Source of the DNA: Maylandia zebra
Taxonomy: Eukaryota > Chordata > Actinopteri > Cichliformes > Cichlidae
Length of the DNA: 64,000 nt
Direction: 5' to 3'
Assembly (NCBI RefSeq): GCF_041146795.1
Contig: NC_135175.1
Span: 33,604,136 to 33,668,135 of the forward strand
The notes below the pieces were generated by a model. The model was given only the letters and a program-made list of their open reading frames with translations. It was not told where the DNA came from and ran no database searches. A program made the translations under genes and the position numbers. Positions 1 through 10,639 of this stretch are shown here, piece after piece (positions within the stretch are counted from its first letter, which is position 1; the number at the start of each line of letters is the position of its first letter).

Positions 1-36
1 CCATTTAGCAGAAGTCAGCCTGTTTAAGGCTCTGAT

Positions 37-70
37 CTCTCCCTCCCTCCCTCCCTCCCTCCCTCCCTCC
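37..70. repeat. (CTCC)n microsatellite
   Basis: Uninterrupted CTCC tetranucleotide repeat of about eight units, seen directly. Confidence 0.95.
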
Positions 71-444
71 AACATTAGCTAATTGTTATTTACTAACTAA
101 TCTTAAAATGACAGTTCAGCACAGAAATGAAGCCCAACAGTCATGTTTTACAGTCCCGTGGTCTCAGCCTCAGATACTCAACTAATCAGAGTGATGTCAT
201 GACAAAAACGAATGACCAACAAAACACTTTTTTTTCCGCCTTCATTTCTGTCAAACAAAGCTGTATGTAACGTTTCTCGTGGTTAGTATCATGGTTGCTA
301 GGCAACCTGAACAGCGCGACGAAGGCTAGAACGTCCCATTTCACAAGCCTCTCACTTCCGCACTTCTCGTACTTATAGTACGCACCGTACGTAGTACACG
401 TAGTGCGCGTACTTCAAGCGAGCGGTCTCTTGATTGGGACACAG
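71..444. other. No gene seen; short self-complementary patch
   Basis: No coding signal found. Around 362-410 there are overlapping GTAC/TACGTA-rich inverted repeats, which may be the stem of an unrecognised MITE. The rest looks single copy as far as this window shows. Confidence 0.4.
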
Positions 445-554
445 CCGAAGTTTTCCAGAGGCCTGGTAATGAGCTAATCATGTGATACAGGTGTGTTGAC
501 CCAGGGTGCGATCTAAAACCTGCAGGGACACTGGACTAAGACTGGGGACCCCTG
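445..554. mobile_element. hAT-type MITE fragment (one end)
   Basis: This segment matches the 3' half of the element at 41020-41232 (shared text includes AGAGGCCTGGTAATG and GTGTTGACCCAGGGTG). It ends in a CCCCTG terminus, the complement of the CAGGGG start seen at 41020 and 52464. The opposite end is missing, so it is a truncated, non-coding, immobile copy. Confidence 0.6.
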
Positions 555-556
555 CA

Positions 557-905
557 GTAGATGCTATGCAGATGACACTGAGCTTCGTCTATCCATAAAA
601 CCAGGTAACACACACCAATTAATTAAATTGCTGAAATGTTTTAAAGATATAAAGACCTGGGTGACGTCTAACTTTCTGCTGCTGATTGTACGTGGCCCTA
701 GAATTCCTAGAAATATAATATCTAACCAGATACTTGCTCTGGATGGAATTACCGTGGCCTCCAGTAGCACTGTCAGAATCTTGGAGTAATATTTGACCAG
801 GACATTATACAAATATGTAGAGCTGCTTTATTTCATATGCGCAATATCTCTAAACATCTCAAAATATTCTGTCTCAGAGTGATGCTGTTAATTAATTTAT
901 TACTT
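557..905 (+). pseudogene. L2/Maui-like LINE reverse transcriptase fragment
   Basis: Decayed piece of an L2-type LINE in plus orientation. It begins at the YADD-like box (TATGCAGATGACACT) and runs through the region after the catalytic palm, matching the better copy at 16873-17260 in order. An internal segment equivalent to about 17000-17030 is deleted, and stops break every frame. It cannot encode a working enzyme. It ends at a short (TAC)n run near 922-938. Confidence 0.7.
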
Positions 906-935
906 CTAGACTGGATTACTATTACTACTACTACT

Positions 936-1372
936 ACTAGTGTGCATAACACAGGATAAATGGACTCAAATATGGAAACAACAATGGAAATGCACTACCT
1001 CACAAAGATGGAGGGAATTTGGATGGAAAATTTTGATTAGGTTCTTTATCACCTCTTACCAAAAGACTCATTATGATGGGAATCCCCCGTATGCTGGAGA
1101 AAATATGGACACAGACGAGTACACCTCTGACATTTGCAGGCAGAATTTTAAACCTTGGGTGAAATGGGGTCAATGCAGTTCTTAAGCATGCATGCAAATG
1201 TTCATTAGTCAGCTGTGAGCGAGTTTTTCCTATTTACGTTTAAATGCCAGATTTTCACTTCAGGAAGCACACAGCCCCACCCCACTGACGACTTGCTGTT
1301 GGCCAACACCCACAACGACTTTTACTGTCGGTTTGATGATCCATCAAGCGGCTTTCACACCTCAATAGAGAC
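936..1372 (+). mobile_element. Composite LINE remnant, left part (interrupted at 1373)
   Basis: The frame at 940-1185 (WTQIWKQQWK... to WVKWGQCSS) resembles the C-terminal part of an L1-type ORF2. It is followed from about 1262 by a different LINE piece with the linker motif FYCRFDDPSS, typical of the region between endonuclease and RT in CR1/Rex1-like elements. The same two-piece junction is present in reverse at 20330-20960, so the whole composite was copied. The element at 1373-4163 splits it, and its other half resumes at 4164. Confidence 0.7.
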
Positions 1373-1480
1373 TTCCCCAACAATAGGGCTTCGGAGCGTG
1401 ATGTCACGGGGGTGGGCGTGGAAAGGATTTTGGCCCGATTCACCATTTTGGGGGTCTAAGCTAGGAGCGATAGCATAGCC

Positions 1481-2508
1481 ATGGTTCGTACTTGCTGTGT
1501 GCTCGGCTGCAATGTTCGATCTTACGACCGGCACGGGAATAAGGTTGGATTGTCTTTTTATGCTTTCCCAACCTGGAAGCAACGTGAAGGAGCTCATGTA
1601 TCGGATGTTACCAAACGAAGGCGTCTAGCCTGGATAGCAGCCGTGAGACGAGCTGATATCAAGTTCTGTTACGTCTCCAGATATCAGCTGGTGTGCTCAC
1701 GACATTTTCATTCCGGTAAGTTCTAAATATGTTCTTATCACAAAATAAAGTACTATTTGGAGGTAAACGACAACCGCACGCCCAGCCACAGTCTCTTATT
1801 TTAAAAGTTGATCTTAGTCAATTAACACAAACATTTTTGAGTATTCATACGGCCTTAATGTATAAACCATTTAAAAGTTCCCTTGTGTATTTGCACTCTT
1901 TTTATTGGACAGGCTTTGACAATGGAGCAGCAGAGTGTGAAGGTGAAGCCTCAGCAGAAGTTACCACAGAAGAGCAGCCAGAGATGGACACCACCGAAGA
2001 GCAACACCATAACAACCTTGTTATTTTGGCTGAGGGACAAATTTGTGCTGGACAAGTAGAAGCAGAGGTAACGGGTGCAGATGCAGAAAACATTGATATC
2101 AGAGAGAAACAGACAGAAGATCAACAACTGACAAATGATTGTGTGCACTGTGTACAGAGCAGAGCAGAAATAAACCGGCTGCTGGAGGAGAACAGAAAGC
2201 TTAAATCAAAGTTGGATTTAAGCTTTAAGATCCCAGCATTTACAAGGGGCTTCTGTCAACTAGATGCCAAGGACATAGAAAATACACGAGCCATTGCACA
2301 CCTAAGAATCCATGTTGAACGAGTAATTGGCAGTTTGTGCAACAAATTCAAAATGCTACATACTACCATGCCCATCCGTTCTCTTCTTCCATGTGAGGGT
2401 GAAGACGTTACCTTCCTTGATAAAATTGTGAGGGTGTGTTGTGTTTTGGTTAACATGTGCCCCAGTGTGGTAGTGAAACCAGGCACACATGAGACTTGTA
2501 CTTGTTAA
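1481..2508 (+). pseudogene. THAP-domain transposase, catalytic core deleted
   Basis: Two exons are predicted. Exon 1 (1481-1715) encodes a THAP zinc finger: CCVLGC near residues 5-10, a conserved W in RLAWIAAV, and CSRHF near residue 73. It ends at a good donor (G then GTAAGT). Exon 2 starts after TTGGACAG at 1913 and keeps frame. It has an acidic stretch, a short coiled coil (INRLLEENRKLKSKL), then IAHLRIHVERVIG, which is the last acidic-residue region of a DDE_4-type nuclease, and a VRVCCVLVNMCPSVV tail. The coiled coil passes straight into the third motif, so the part that should carry the first two catalytic acids is missing. The THAP part would bind the transposon ends. The protein might still bind DNA but should not cut it. 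The start was chosen because the THAP Cys lies five residues on. Confidence 0.75.
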
Positions 2509-2791
2509 TTAATAATTGTTTAAAAAAGGAAAACCTTTTTAGTTTTTTGTATGTGTGACTGTATGAACACATTGACATTGCGTTATGTAACCATTTCTGT
2601 ACCTGTATACTATAAGCGAAAGTTTATCATCACTTTGGACTCTTTGTTTCACTAAAATTACGTTATAATAAAAGCAAGATAACAAATAACTGCTTTGCAC
2701 TCTTTATTTCACACTTTGACAATTGGTACATGGTAAGTGCTGCACGTTTGAAATCAAGTTATACATATTTCAATGCACTTCTGACAAAAAA

Positions 2792-4128
2792 CTAGACACC
2801 AGAAGAAAAAACGTTGTGACCACACGGGGCTGCATTTCGCTTAGAGAAATGTTTTCCTACAAGTTCAGGAAGGCACACCTTCTGAAACAACTCCTGAGCT
2901 TTCTTTAAATGTGATTCCTGTTCTTCAGTTACTTTAGCTGTGTTTATGTACTTTACGCAGTGCAGTTGTAGCTCGGTAAGGCCAAGGGACTGTGCACCTG
3001 TGCTGTGCAAACACGCCAGAGACAGTGGTAATGTGGATGACTGTACAGTGTGTGATGTGTAGTATTTCTCCAATCCAGACAAACACACTGCTTTATTGTG
3101 TTTTTGAAGTGTGTCTAACACTGGTGACAACTCCTCAAACGTAGCAGAGGGAACCTTTCTTTTTGAAGGACGGCTTCTTCTGCCTTTCACCACAGACGGT
3201 CCGTTTATATTTTCATCAAGAGTCTTTTTTTGTGCTGCTGAAGATGTAAAGTCAATGTTATGGCCAACCTCTGGCTGTATCTTGGTTGTGTTCCCCGGCA
3301 AAACCCAGTAGGCTGGTTCATCTGTGACTGTCTTTGTGCCACATATCCTCACTGTTGCCTCCACTTTAAACAGAAGTGCAGCGACATGGGCCATACAGGT
3401 GCAGTGTGCAGTTTCGACCTTCCCTGTGGTGCTTACAATTACCCATGGTCGTAATGCAGGTTCATTCAATCTTTGGGAGTGCAGTACCTGTAACATGCAA
3501 GGACAAGGTTGATGTAAAGACAATAAATGAAATGAGACAGGGAGGACACTGATTGGCGTTAATAATTTGCCCGATTATCAATGTGTTAATTTGCATCTAC
3601 TATACAATTATGGGCACATAATATGATAACGATATTTTAACAGTTCAATGATAAAGATTTAACATTAATTATGGTGGGGGGTGGAAAATGGCTATGTCAC
3701 TCGATGCACTCCAGCTGACTTACCTTGGTATGAATGACGACGTACTCAGATTTTGGCGGCTTGAAAATAGCCAAATCTTGCACCCAGCCATTTGTAAATT
3801 GGATATGCGCCTCCAGTGACTTGTAATTACGAAACTGGTTCGCAGTGTAAGCACTTACTCCACAAACAAGATAGGTGAAGATATCGGGGTAGGACAGTGG
3901 CGGTAAGTCGTCTGGGTCTTTACTCCACTGCCGTATGTCGTATGGGTCCAGATTTGCGATGCACTCTATTTTTTTCAAATACCGCTGCTTCGCCTCTGGA
4001 CGCAATCGATCTCTATACCGTCCGTTTTCTTTCGAGCTGCTTTTAAGCATGTTTCTTGTCGTAGTCGCCGTTCCAATACAGTGTATTTGTTTGGATCGTA
4101 GACCCCGAAAATGGAGCTGCGCTCCCAC
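2792..4128 (-). pseudogene. SWIM-finger / YqaJ-type transposon protein, truncated
   Basis: Two exons on minus: 4128-3724 (135 codons, donor AAG then GTAAGT) and 3487-2792 (acceptor TTACAG), joined in phase 0 to give about 366 residues. Exon 1 has the segment YLVCGVSAYTANQFRNYKSL, typical of the N-terminal part of YqaJ-exonuclease proteins carried by ISL2EU-like elements. Exon 2 starts VLHSQRLNEPALRPWVIV and then HCTCMAHVAALLF. In intact SWIM fingers (CxC...CxH) there are extra residues, including a third Cys, between CTCM and the His, and these are absent here. The recognisable YqaJ nuclease motifs expected further on were not found before the stop. It converges on the THAP gene with about 280 bp between stops. 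Likely non-functional. Confidence 0.65.
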
Positions 4129-4163
4129 AATGCATTGCGGCGTGACGTCAACTCCGAAGCCCT

Positions 4164-4378
4164 ATAGAGACACTTTAGTCACTCATCCCCCCACCTTCCC
4201 CGCTCCCCCCACAACAGAGCCATCGATGCTATCAAAGACTTCACCCACAGGAGCCCCCTCCTCACTTCACACCTATGAGGATTTCAAACCACCTTCTCCC
4301 ACTACAGCCCTTCATATTCATGAAGCAGATGTGAGGACGCAGTTTAACCCCTCTAGACCTACTAAAGAACCAAGTCAA
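4164..4378 (+). mobile_element. Composite LINE remnant, right part
   Basis: Resumes the CR1/Rex1-like linker interrupted at 1372. The match to the reverse complement of 20340-20525 is close and collinear (for example CCATCGATGCTATCAAAG). Non-coding remnant. Confidence 0.65.
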
Positions 4379-4640
4379 TTCAATTTTTATCTATATAGCG
4401 CCAAATCACAACAAAAGTTGCCTCAAGGCGCTTTATATTGTACAGTAGATACAGAGAAAAGCCCAACAATCATATGAACCCCTATGAGCAAGCACTTTGG
4501 CGACAGTGGGAAGGAAAAATTCCCTTTTAACAGGAAGAACCCTCCGGCAGAACCAGGCTCAGGGAGGGGCGGGGCCATCTGCTGCGACCGGTTGGGGTGA
4601 GAGAAGGAAAACAGGATAAAGACAAACCAGACTGTACTGC
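4378..4640 (-). mobile_element. L2/Maui-like LINE 3' end
   Basis: Reverse complement of the 3' tail at 17930-18118. It starts with the ATTCAATTTTTATCTATATAG tail type and includes the GCGCTTTATATTGTA and AACCAGGCTCAGG blocks. No coding capacity. Confidence 0.8.
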
Positions 4641-4959
4641 CATGTTTGTTGTTTACAATTGTGTTTTGTTTAGTTACTCCTCGTGTGTCATAGTGGTCTG
4701 ATCAGACTTTATATATACCCTTCTGTGTCAGTTCATGTTTAGGTCAGTTATATTTCTTTGTGCAGTCATTTGGTTTGTTAAGTTTGCAGTTCTTTGCCTG
4801 AGTTCAGTTTTGTTTCTTTGACCTTTTTTATGAGCTCAACATTAATTACTTTTGTAAATATAATTTTTGGGTTAAATGAATGAAAACCCTGTTTTTCTAA
4901 TAATTCTTGTGACTCCTGCTTTTTCCAACTCGGCCGATCACACAGCCCTAAATATTTGT
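4641..4959. other. No gene seen
   Basis: AT-rich, non-coding as far as can be read. No splice-bounded open frame or recognised repeat end. Confidence 0.4.
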
Positions 4960-5165
4960 TTAATGTCCTGGTCAAATATTACTCCAAGGTGTGACTGGAG
5001 GCCAAGGTAATGCAATCCAGAGCAAGTATCTGGTTAGATACCACATTTCTAGGTATTTTAGGGCCACGTATAATCAGTGGCAGAAAGCTAGTTGTCACCC
5101 AGGTCTTTATATCAAGCTCTGCTGTGTTCAAGCTATTAATTACTGCGCGCAAGAGAACCACAACA
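4960..5165 (-). pseudogene. L2-like LINE RT fragment
   Basis: Reverse-strand piece matching 640-800 and 16960-17130, including GTATCTGGTTAGATACCAC in complement. It carries the same internal deletion as the 557-905 copy, so those two share a subfamily. Non-functional. Confidence 0.65.
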
Positions 5166-5230
5166 CACATCAAACATTAAGTTTCAGTTATGCCAGCTTT
5201 AACTTTGGGATGCCTCAGCTTCTCCTTTAT

Positions 5231-5242
5231 CCCCCCCCCCCC
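5231..5242. repeat. C homopolymer then CA repeat
   Basis: Twelve C followed by a short (AC)n run. Confidence 0.9.
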
Positions 5243-5472
5243 ACACACAACTCTCTGCATCAGGAAGGTCCTGGCACTGGTCATCCTGGGAGTTTCGTCC
5301 TTCTACGCCCTAACAGTTAGCAGATAACATAGTGAAGCAGCGCCAAGCAGTTTTCACAAGGTCATGCTGACACATAATTTGACTATGACTTTAAACATTG
5401 GTAACTTCAGGTGTTGCTCTGATATACAGGAAATGACATCACGGCTCAAACTCTTTGTCAGTAAACCATTTC
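5243..5472. other. No gene seen
   Basis: Downstream flank of ZNF-1; nothing recognised. Confidence 0.4.
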
Positions 5473-5478
5473 TTTATT
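5473..5478 (-). terminator. Candidate poly(A) signal of ZNF-1
   Basis: AATAAA on the minus strand, about 210 nt past the last ZNF-1 exon remnant. Confidence 0.5.
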
Positions 5479-5690
5479 TAACATGTAAAATTTTGGTTTA
5501 ACTGTTGCAGGATCTCATATCACAAACAAGCTGAAAAAAAAAAAACTGCAGAAAACATGGATCAATGCATTCATTAAAAACATAACAGGAAACAGATTTT
5601 TTGATTCAACTGCTGGAACAAAGCTAACCACTCAACATGAACACTACAGTAGAACAGTTTAGAAAGCTTAAAATGTAACGAGGCACATTT

Positions 5691-5893
5691 TCATTCATAT
5701 TGTTTGAAGTCCGTTGAAGTGGTGAAGCCTCTCCCACATTCTTTACAGTAGTTCAGTTTGTCTCCAGTGTGTCTACGTTGATGTATTTTTAGGGTCTTTT
5801 GATGACTGAAAGTTTTTCCGCAAAGGTCGCAAAAAAGTCTTTCCCACAGCGATGACAGGGTTGAGAACTGGATCCATCTGTGTCGCTCTGCTT
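5691..5893 (-). pseudogene. ZNF-1 decayed last exon (exon B)
   Basis: Homologue of the ZNF-3 terminal exon at 38709-39326, with the same acceptor (TTGTTTAG then AAGCAGAGCG). It has lost one T in the run near 5838, which shifts the frame before the first finger. In the shifted frame a finger is readable ([21 protein letters not shown]) and part of a second (YCKECGRGF), then FKQYE and a stop, so four fingers present in ZNF-3 are gone. Because the ZNF-1 main frame already stops at the end of exon A, this exon would be untranslated 3' UTR. Its decay fits loss of selection. Confidence 0.75.
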
Positions 5894-6243
5894 CTAAACA
5901 AAGACACAAACACAGTGTAAGTCAGTCCTTCAACATTTTCACCCTGAACGTTGCCTGAAATAAAGAGCATCTCTGCCAAAGTCCAATTACATTTTACTGT
6001 TTACATTATCACACTCGGCTCAATTTAAATTGCTATAAAAACGATAAGAGTAAAACCATTAAATTAATACTAGTTTAATGCTACAATAACAATAATACAA
6101 TTCTCAAACACTATCACTAAAAACCTGTGATTAGAGTCTGAATAATCACTCAGAGGTGTTTTTCCATGCAGTAAAATTGCTAACATGCTAATACAAGTTG
6201 TTTCAAACAGTTGGGTTGACAAGATAAAAATATAGATACATAC
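5894..6243 (-). other. Intron between ZNF-1 exon A and exon B
   Basis: Bounded by donor GAG-GTATGT (complement of 6242-6244) and acceptor TTTAG at 5894-5895. AT-rich, no insertions seen. The equivalent ZNF-3 intron is 1.2 kb. Confidence 0.7.
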
Positions 6244-6244
6244 C

Positions 6245-7634
6245 TCACAGTAACTGCACTTGTAGAGTCTTTCTTGTGTGGATCTTTTGGTGTGCTTTCA
6301 GGTCATATGGAGATTTAAAAGTCTTGTCACACAAGTCACATTTATAAGGTCTCTCCTCAGAGTGGGTAAACATGTGGCGTTGTAACTGTGTGCCTGTTAA
6401 ACATAGTTTACCACACTGATCACAGCTGTACACATCATGTCTGGTGTGAATGCGTAGGTGTGTATTTCGGTTCTGTTTCAGGCTGAAGGTTTTTCCACAA
6501 ACGTCACAGCTGTATGCTTTAATCCCAGAGTGGGTAACTAGATGACTCTGTAAGCTGCTACTCTGAGTAAAAGCTCTGCCACACTGATCACAGCTGTACG
6601 CTTTAACTCCACTGTGGATGAGTTGATGTGATTTTAAGCTTCTAGGCTGAGTAAACGACTTTCCACAGTCTCCACAGCTGAACGGTCTCTCTCCAGTGTG
6701 GATGAGTTGGTGTTTTTTAAAGTTTCCAGACTGGGTAAAAGACTTTCCACAGTCTCCACAGCTGAACGGTCTCTCTCCAGTGTGGATGAGTTGGTGGTTT
6801 TTGAAGCTTCCAGACTGGGTAAAAGACTTTCCGCACTCATCACAGCTGAACGGTCTCTCTCCAGTGTGGATGAGTAGGTGTTTTTTTAAGTTTCCAGACT
6901 CGGTAAAAGACTTTCCACAGTCTCCACAGCTGAACGGTCTCTTTCCAGTGTGGATGAGTTGGTGGTTTTTTAAGCTTCCGGACTGGGTAAAAGACTTCCC
7001 GCACTCATCACAGCTGAACGGTCTCTCTCCAGTGTGGATGAGTTGGTGTTTTTTAAAGGTTCCAGACTCGGTAAAAGACTTTCCACAGTCTCCACAGCTG
7101 AACGGTCTCTCTCCAGTGTGGATGAGTTGGTGGTTTTTTAAGGTTCCAGACTCGGTAAAAGACTTTCCACAGTCTCCACAGCTGAACGGTCTCTCTCCAG
7201 TGTGGATGAGTAGGTGTTTTTTTAAGTTTCCAGACTTGGTAAAAGACTTTCCGCACTCATCACAGCTGAACGGTCTCTCTCCAGTGTGGATGAGTTGGTG
7301 TCTTTTTAAGCTTCGAGACCCAGTAAACGACTTTCCACAGTCTCCACAGCTGAACGGTCTCTCTCCAGTGTGGATGACCTGATGCATTTTTAGGGAAGCT
7401 TTAACGGTAAAATCCTTCCCACACTCGTCACAACTGTATTTTCTCTCTCCCTTTCTTCTGTGAGGTTTGTCGGCCTCCTGAGAGCGCTGACTTCTTGGTC
7501 CACGTTGGTCCTGCAGTGACAGAGAAACAAACAGAGGCAGTGAGTGAAATGCAGTCGTGGAACAAACTGAACTCCCTCCATTAACCCTTTATGGGTGGTC
7601 CGAGTGTGCTATAGAGATTATCTATAGCACATTT

Positions 7635-7672
<38 letters not shown>

Positions 7673-7685
7673 GTGTTGAGCTCAT
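6245..7685 (-). CDS. C2H2 zinc-finger protein, 14 tandem fingers (ZNF-1)
   Basis: The coding sequence joins the end of exon 2 (7685-7671, MSSTQ) to exon A (7510-6245), giving about 426 residues. A short linker ([20 protein letters not shown]) is followed by 14 C2H2 fingers with TGERPF-type linkers. Fingers 2-9 are near-identical 84-bp units alternating CGDCGKSFT and CDECGKSFT starts; fingers 11-14 align with fingers 4-7 of ZNF-3. No KRAB, BTB or SCAN domain is visible. Such proteins are nuclear, DNA-binding and usually regulatory; the target is unknown. Near the C-terminus two bases are missing relative to ZNF-3 (RKTLQVQLL instead of [11 protein letters not shown]), giving a TGA one nucleotide before the exon end. 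The start was chosen because the same ATG context occurs in ZNF-3 and ZNF-4. Donor of exon 2 is a GT microsatellite. Expression is unproven. Confidence 0.8.
7580..7636. mobile_element. Possible piggyBac-type MITE end
   Basis: TTAACCCTTTA at 7580-7590 resembles the TTAA-CCCTTTA end of the element at 56431. It is followed by a perfect 10-bp inverted repeat GTGCTATAGA/TCTATAGCAC (7606-7630). It runs straight into the CA repeat that abuts ZNF-1 exon 2. The other end is not visible. Confidence 0.4.
7637..7670. repeat. (AC)17 microsatellite forming the exon 2 splice donor
   Basis: Seventeen AC units. On the minus strand the gene reads CAG followed by GTGTGTGTGT, so the repeat begins exactly at the exon 2 boundary. 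Confidence 0.95.
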
Positions 7686-7773
7686 TGTTTCCTCTGTAGT
7701 GACTCAGCTGAGTCCAGATGGCTGAAAATGTTCCTCTGCTGCTCCGTCAGACTCTTCTCCTCCTGCTGATCAG
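7671..7773 (-). other. ZNF-1 exon 2 (uORF end plus main start)
   Basis: Acceptor TGTCCCAG then CTGATCAG at 7773. The frame continuing from exon 1 ends at TGA (7684-7682), overlapping the main ATG (7685-7683) as ATGA. The exon ends ACACAG at 7671. Near-identical to 60062-60167 and similar to 35794-35899 (complement). Confidence 0.75.
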
Positions 7774-8657
7774 CTGGGACACAAAACAGATCTTTGTTAG
7801 GCTCCACACTGCACTGAAGAGTCAAAGTGTCTCATATGTTCATCTGACAACACAAAGTACAAATTTCACTCTGATTGCTTGTAGAAATCTTGTGAGACGT
7901 GTTGTGCTGCAAAGTGAGGAAACTCTCTCACTCACTTATACTTCAGGAGGAACTTTGTGACATTGGCTCTAATATTCTAAGCAGCCCTTTACTATGACAG
8001 GGCCAGAAAGTCCTATTTGAAGGTTTGGGAGAAGGACCGTGTTAAAGGTGGATTGGGGTTTATACACTTTGTTATGATACAGGTAAGGCTGTAAGAGCCT
8101 GAGAAGGTGTCCTGAATGAACCTCTAAAACCAGTTTTCAGCTAACGACTCTGCTTCAGTCTGGAAAACAGCAACTACAAGTTTAAAGACTCCATCAACAA
8201 TTCACACCCAGCAACAGCCTGAACAGCTCCTCCTGTGGTTTCCACAAACAGGGACAGACCTGTTACTCCCCCACCCCACACTTTCAACTCCTTCAGGCCC
8301 CCAGCTCCACCTACATAATGACTGAAACTAGCACCACTGAAGGAACAATGGGCTGGGAGGTCAGTTCCTTGACCATTAATATGCAAATTCTCATGACCAT
8401 GTGATTGCAGCCATTCCCCAAACTCTTCGTGAAAGGTACTCATGACCATTGATCAATGAGCTTCTATCAGTGAAAAGACTTTTCTACTCCAACTTTCTGC
8501 CAGCAAATGCTCAACTTCTCCCAGCGTGCTGAGCCAATGATTAGTTGTTTTTCTTTTGCTAATTAAAAAAAAGAAAACCACTTCCTGTCATGTGTTCATC
8601 CAGAGCAGCTGGACAATAAAGTTTATTGTGATCCTGATACTGCAGCAGATCGCTCTC
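7671..8657. repeat. Segmental duplication, unit A (matches 60062-61574)
   Basis: Exon 2 plus following intron sequence is almost identical to 60062-60700 and resumes at 60924. An 80-codon open stretch at 7718-7960 is unchanged in the other copy (60112-60354), which points to recent duplication rather than coding constraint. The second half of the unit lies at 13271-14112 after the LINE. Relative to this copy, 60700-60923 is extra in the other. Confidence 0.9.
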
Positions 8658-8959
8658 CAAGTTCCAAGTTCCAAGTTCAACTTTATTGTCACTTCAACCA
8701 TATACAGTTTAAAAATACACAGTGAGGCGAAACAACGTTCCTCCAGGAACCAAGGTGCTACAAGACAAGTTAGTGCAAAAAAAAAAATAATAATAATAAT
8801 ATATAATATATCTAGTAATAATATTGTGCAAAAGAGCATTTACAGGTTGGTGTGTGCGATGGTTTGGTGGTGTAGGTCAGTGTGTTTGCGCTTTGTGTTG
8901 GTTAGTCAGTCCAGTCTCAATGTTTTGAGGTATTTGAGTTAAGCTGAGTGATAATGTTA

Positions 8960-9877
<918 letters not shown>

Positions 9878-9991
9878 TTAGACCCCCGGAGAGCAGTCAT
9901 TTTGGTTTTCTACCTTAGACCCCTGCGGAGTCATCATTTTGCGTTTCTACCTTTAAAAGCCGGAGAGCAGTCAGTCAAATGCTGGAGTCAT

Positions 9992-10249
9992 TCATATGTA
10001 TATTAGGTCGTTACCTAGTAATTCTGGAGGGAGGGGAGTGGGGGTGAGTGATTGAGGGGGTGGGGGAGTGGAGTGTTGCATGATGTCTTGGAAGCGGTTT
10101 CGTGCCATAGTTCCAATTATCTGTGGGTTTCCCAGGTTTGCTGACCAGCAGTCATTTACCGATGGAACCCTGTAAACCCCCCGCAAGATGACAATTGCAA
10201 TAAATGCCATTAGTTCAGGGAGGTCCATGAACCAATGAACATGCTCCAT
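9992..10249 (-). pseudogene. piggyBac transposase fragment (N-terminal part of DDE domain)
   Basis: Reads WFMDLPELMAFIAIVILRGV, a W..N pattern and IIGTMARNRFQDIMQ, the usual piggyBac sequence preceding the first catalytic Asp. No full domain. Confidence 0.6.
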
Positions 10250-10398
10250 GCACCACTCAGCAGGCCATTTGTAAATATGTGTACAAATGGTTGGTTTTTT
10301 GTACTGTTTTTATCAATAAATGTCAGCAACAAAGGACATACAAAGGACATGTGTTGATTTCTCCCTAAGATGGCAAACTGAAACACTGAAACACTCCA

Positions 10399-10447
10399 CT
10401 CCCCCACCCCCTCAATCACTCAGTGAGTGATTGAGGGGGTGGGGGAG
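10399..10447. repeat. Perfect palindrome, 24-bp arms, 1-base spacer
   Basis: Arms 10399-10422 and 10424-10447 are exact complements around the single base G10423 (centre CACTCAGTGAGTG). It marks the inversion centre of the piggyBac-derived insertion. Confidence 0.9.
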
Positions 10448-10639
10448 CTGCTAAAAGCGGTGAGCTTCCTTTTGTGTTTCATCTTGATGCATTCTCAATC
10501 ATCCAGGGAAACAAATCTCCAAAAGTCACCAACTTGGAGTGTTTCAGTTTGCCATCTTAGGGAGAAATCAACACACATGGGTGTATGTCCTTTGTTGCTG
10601 ACATTTATTGATAAAAACAGTACAAAAAACCAACCATTT

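Larger units (their letters stand above)
1373..4163. mobile_element. ISL2EU-like DNA transposon with THAP and YqaJ-type genes (internally deleted)
   Basis: Ends are inverted: the left end reads GGGCTTCGGAG (from about 1386) followed by a TGA-GTCACG core, and the right end is its complement (4136-4163). Direct copies of ATAGAGAC lie at 1365-1372 and 4164-4171. The uninterrupted host sequence is visible in reverse at 20510-20545. Two genes face each other: a THAP-domain transposase on plus and a SWIM/YqaJ-type protein on minus. That pairing is characteristic of ISL2EU-type eukaryotic transposons; the family name is inferred. Both genes carry deletions, so this copy is probably not autonomous. 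The 12 bases 1373-1384 lie outside the inverted repeat, so the exact left boundary is uncertain by about that much. Confidence 0.75.

Noticed and set aside
362..410. GTAC-rich palindromic patch as a regulatory element
   Set aside because: Short imperfect inverted repeats only; more likely part of a MITE, and no neighbouring gene to regulate.
6696..7382. 228-codon plus-strand open frame with repeated [12 protein letters not shown] units
   Set aside because: It is the antisense shadow of the ZNF-1 finger array; its periodicity comes from the 84-bp finger units.
7718..7960. 80-codon open frame identical at 60112-60354
   Set aside because: Identity is explained by recent segmental duplication of intron and exon 2 antisense sequence; no start context, splice or domain support.
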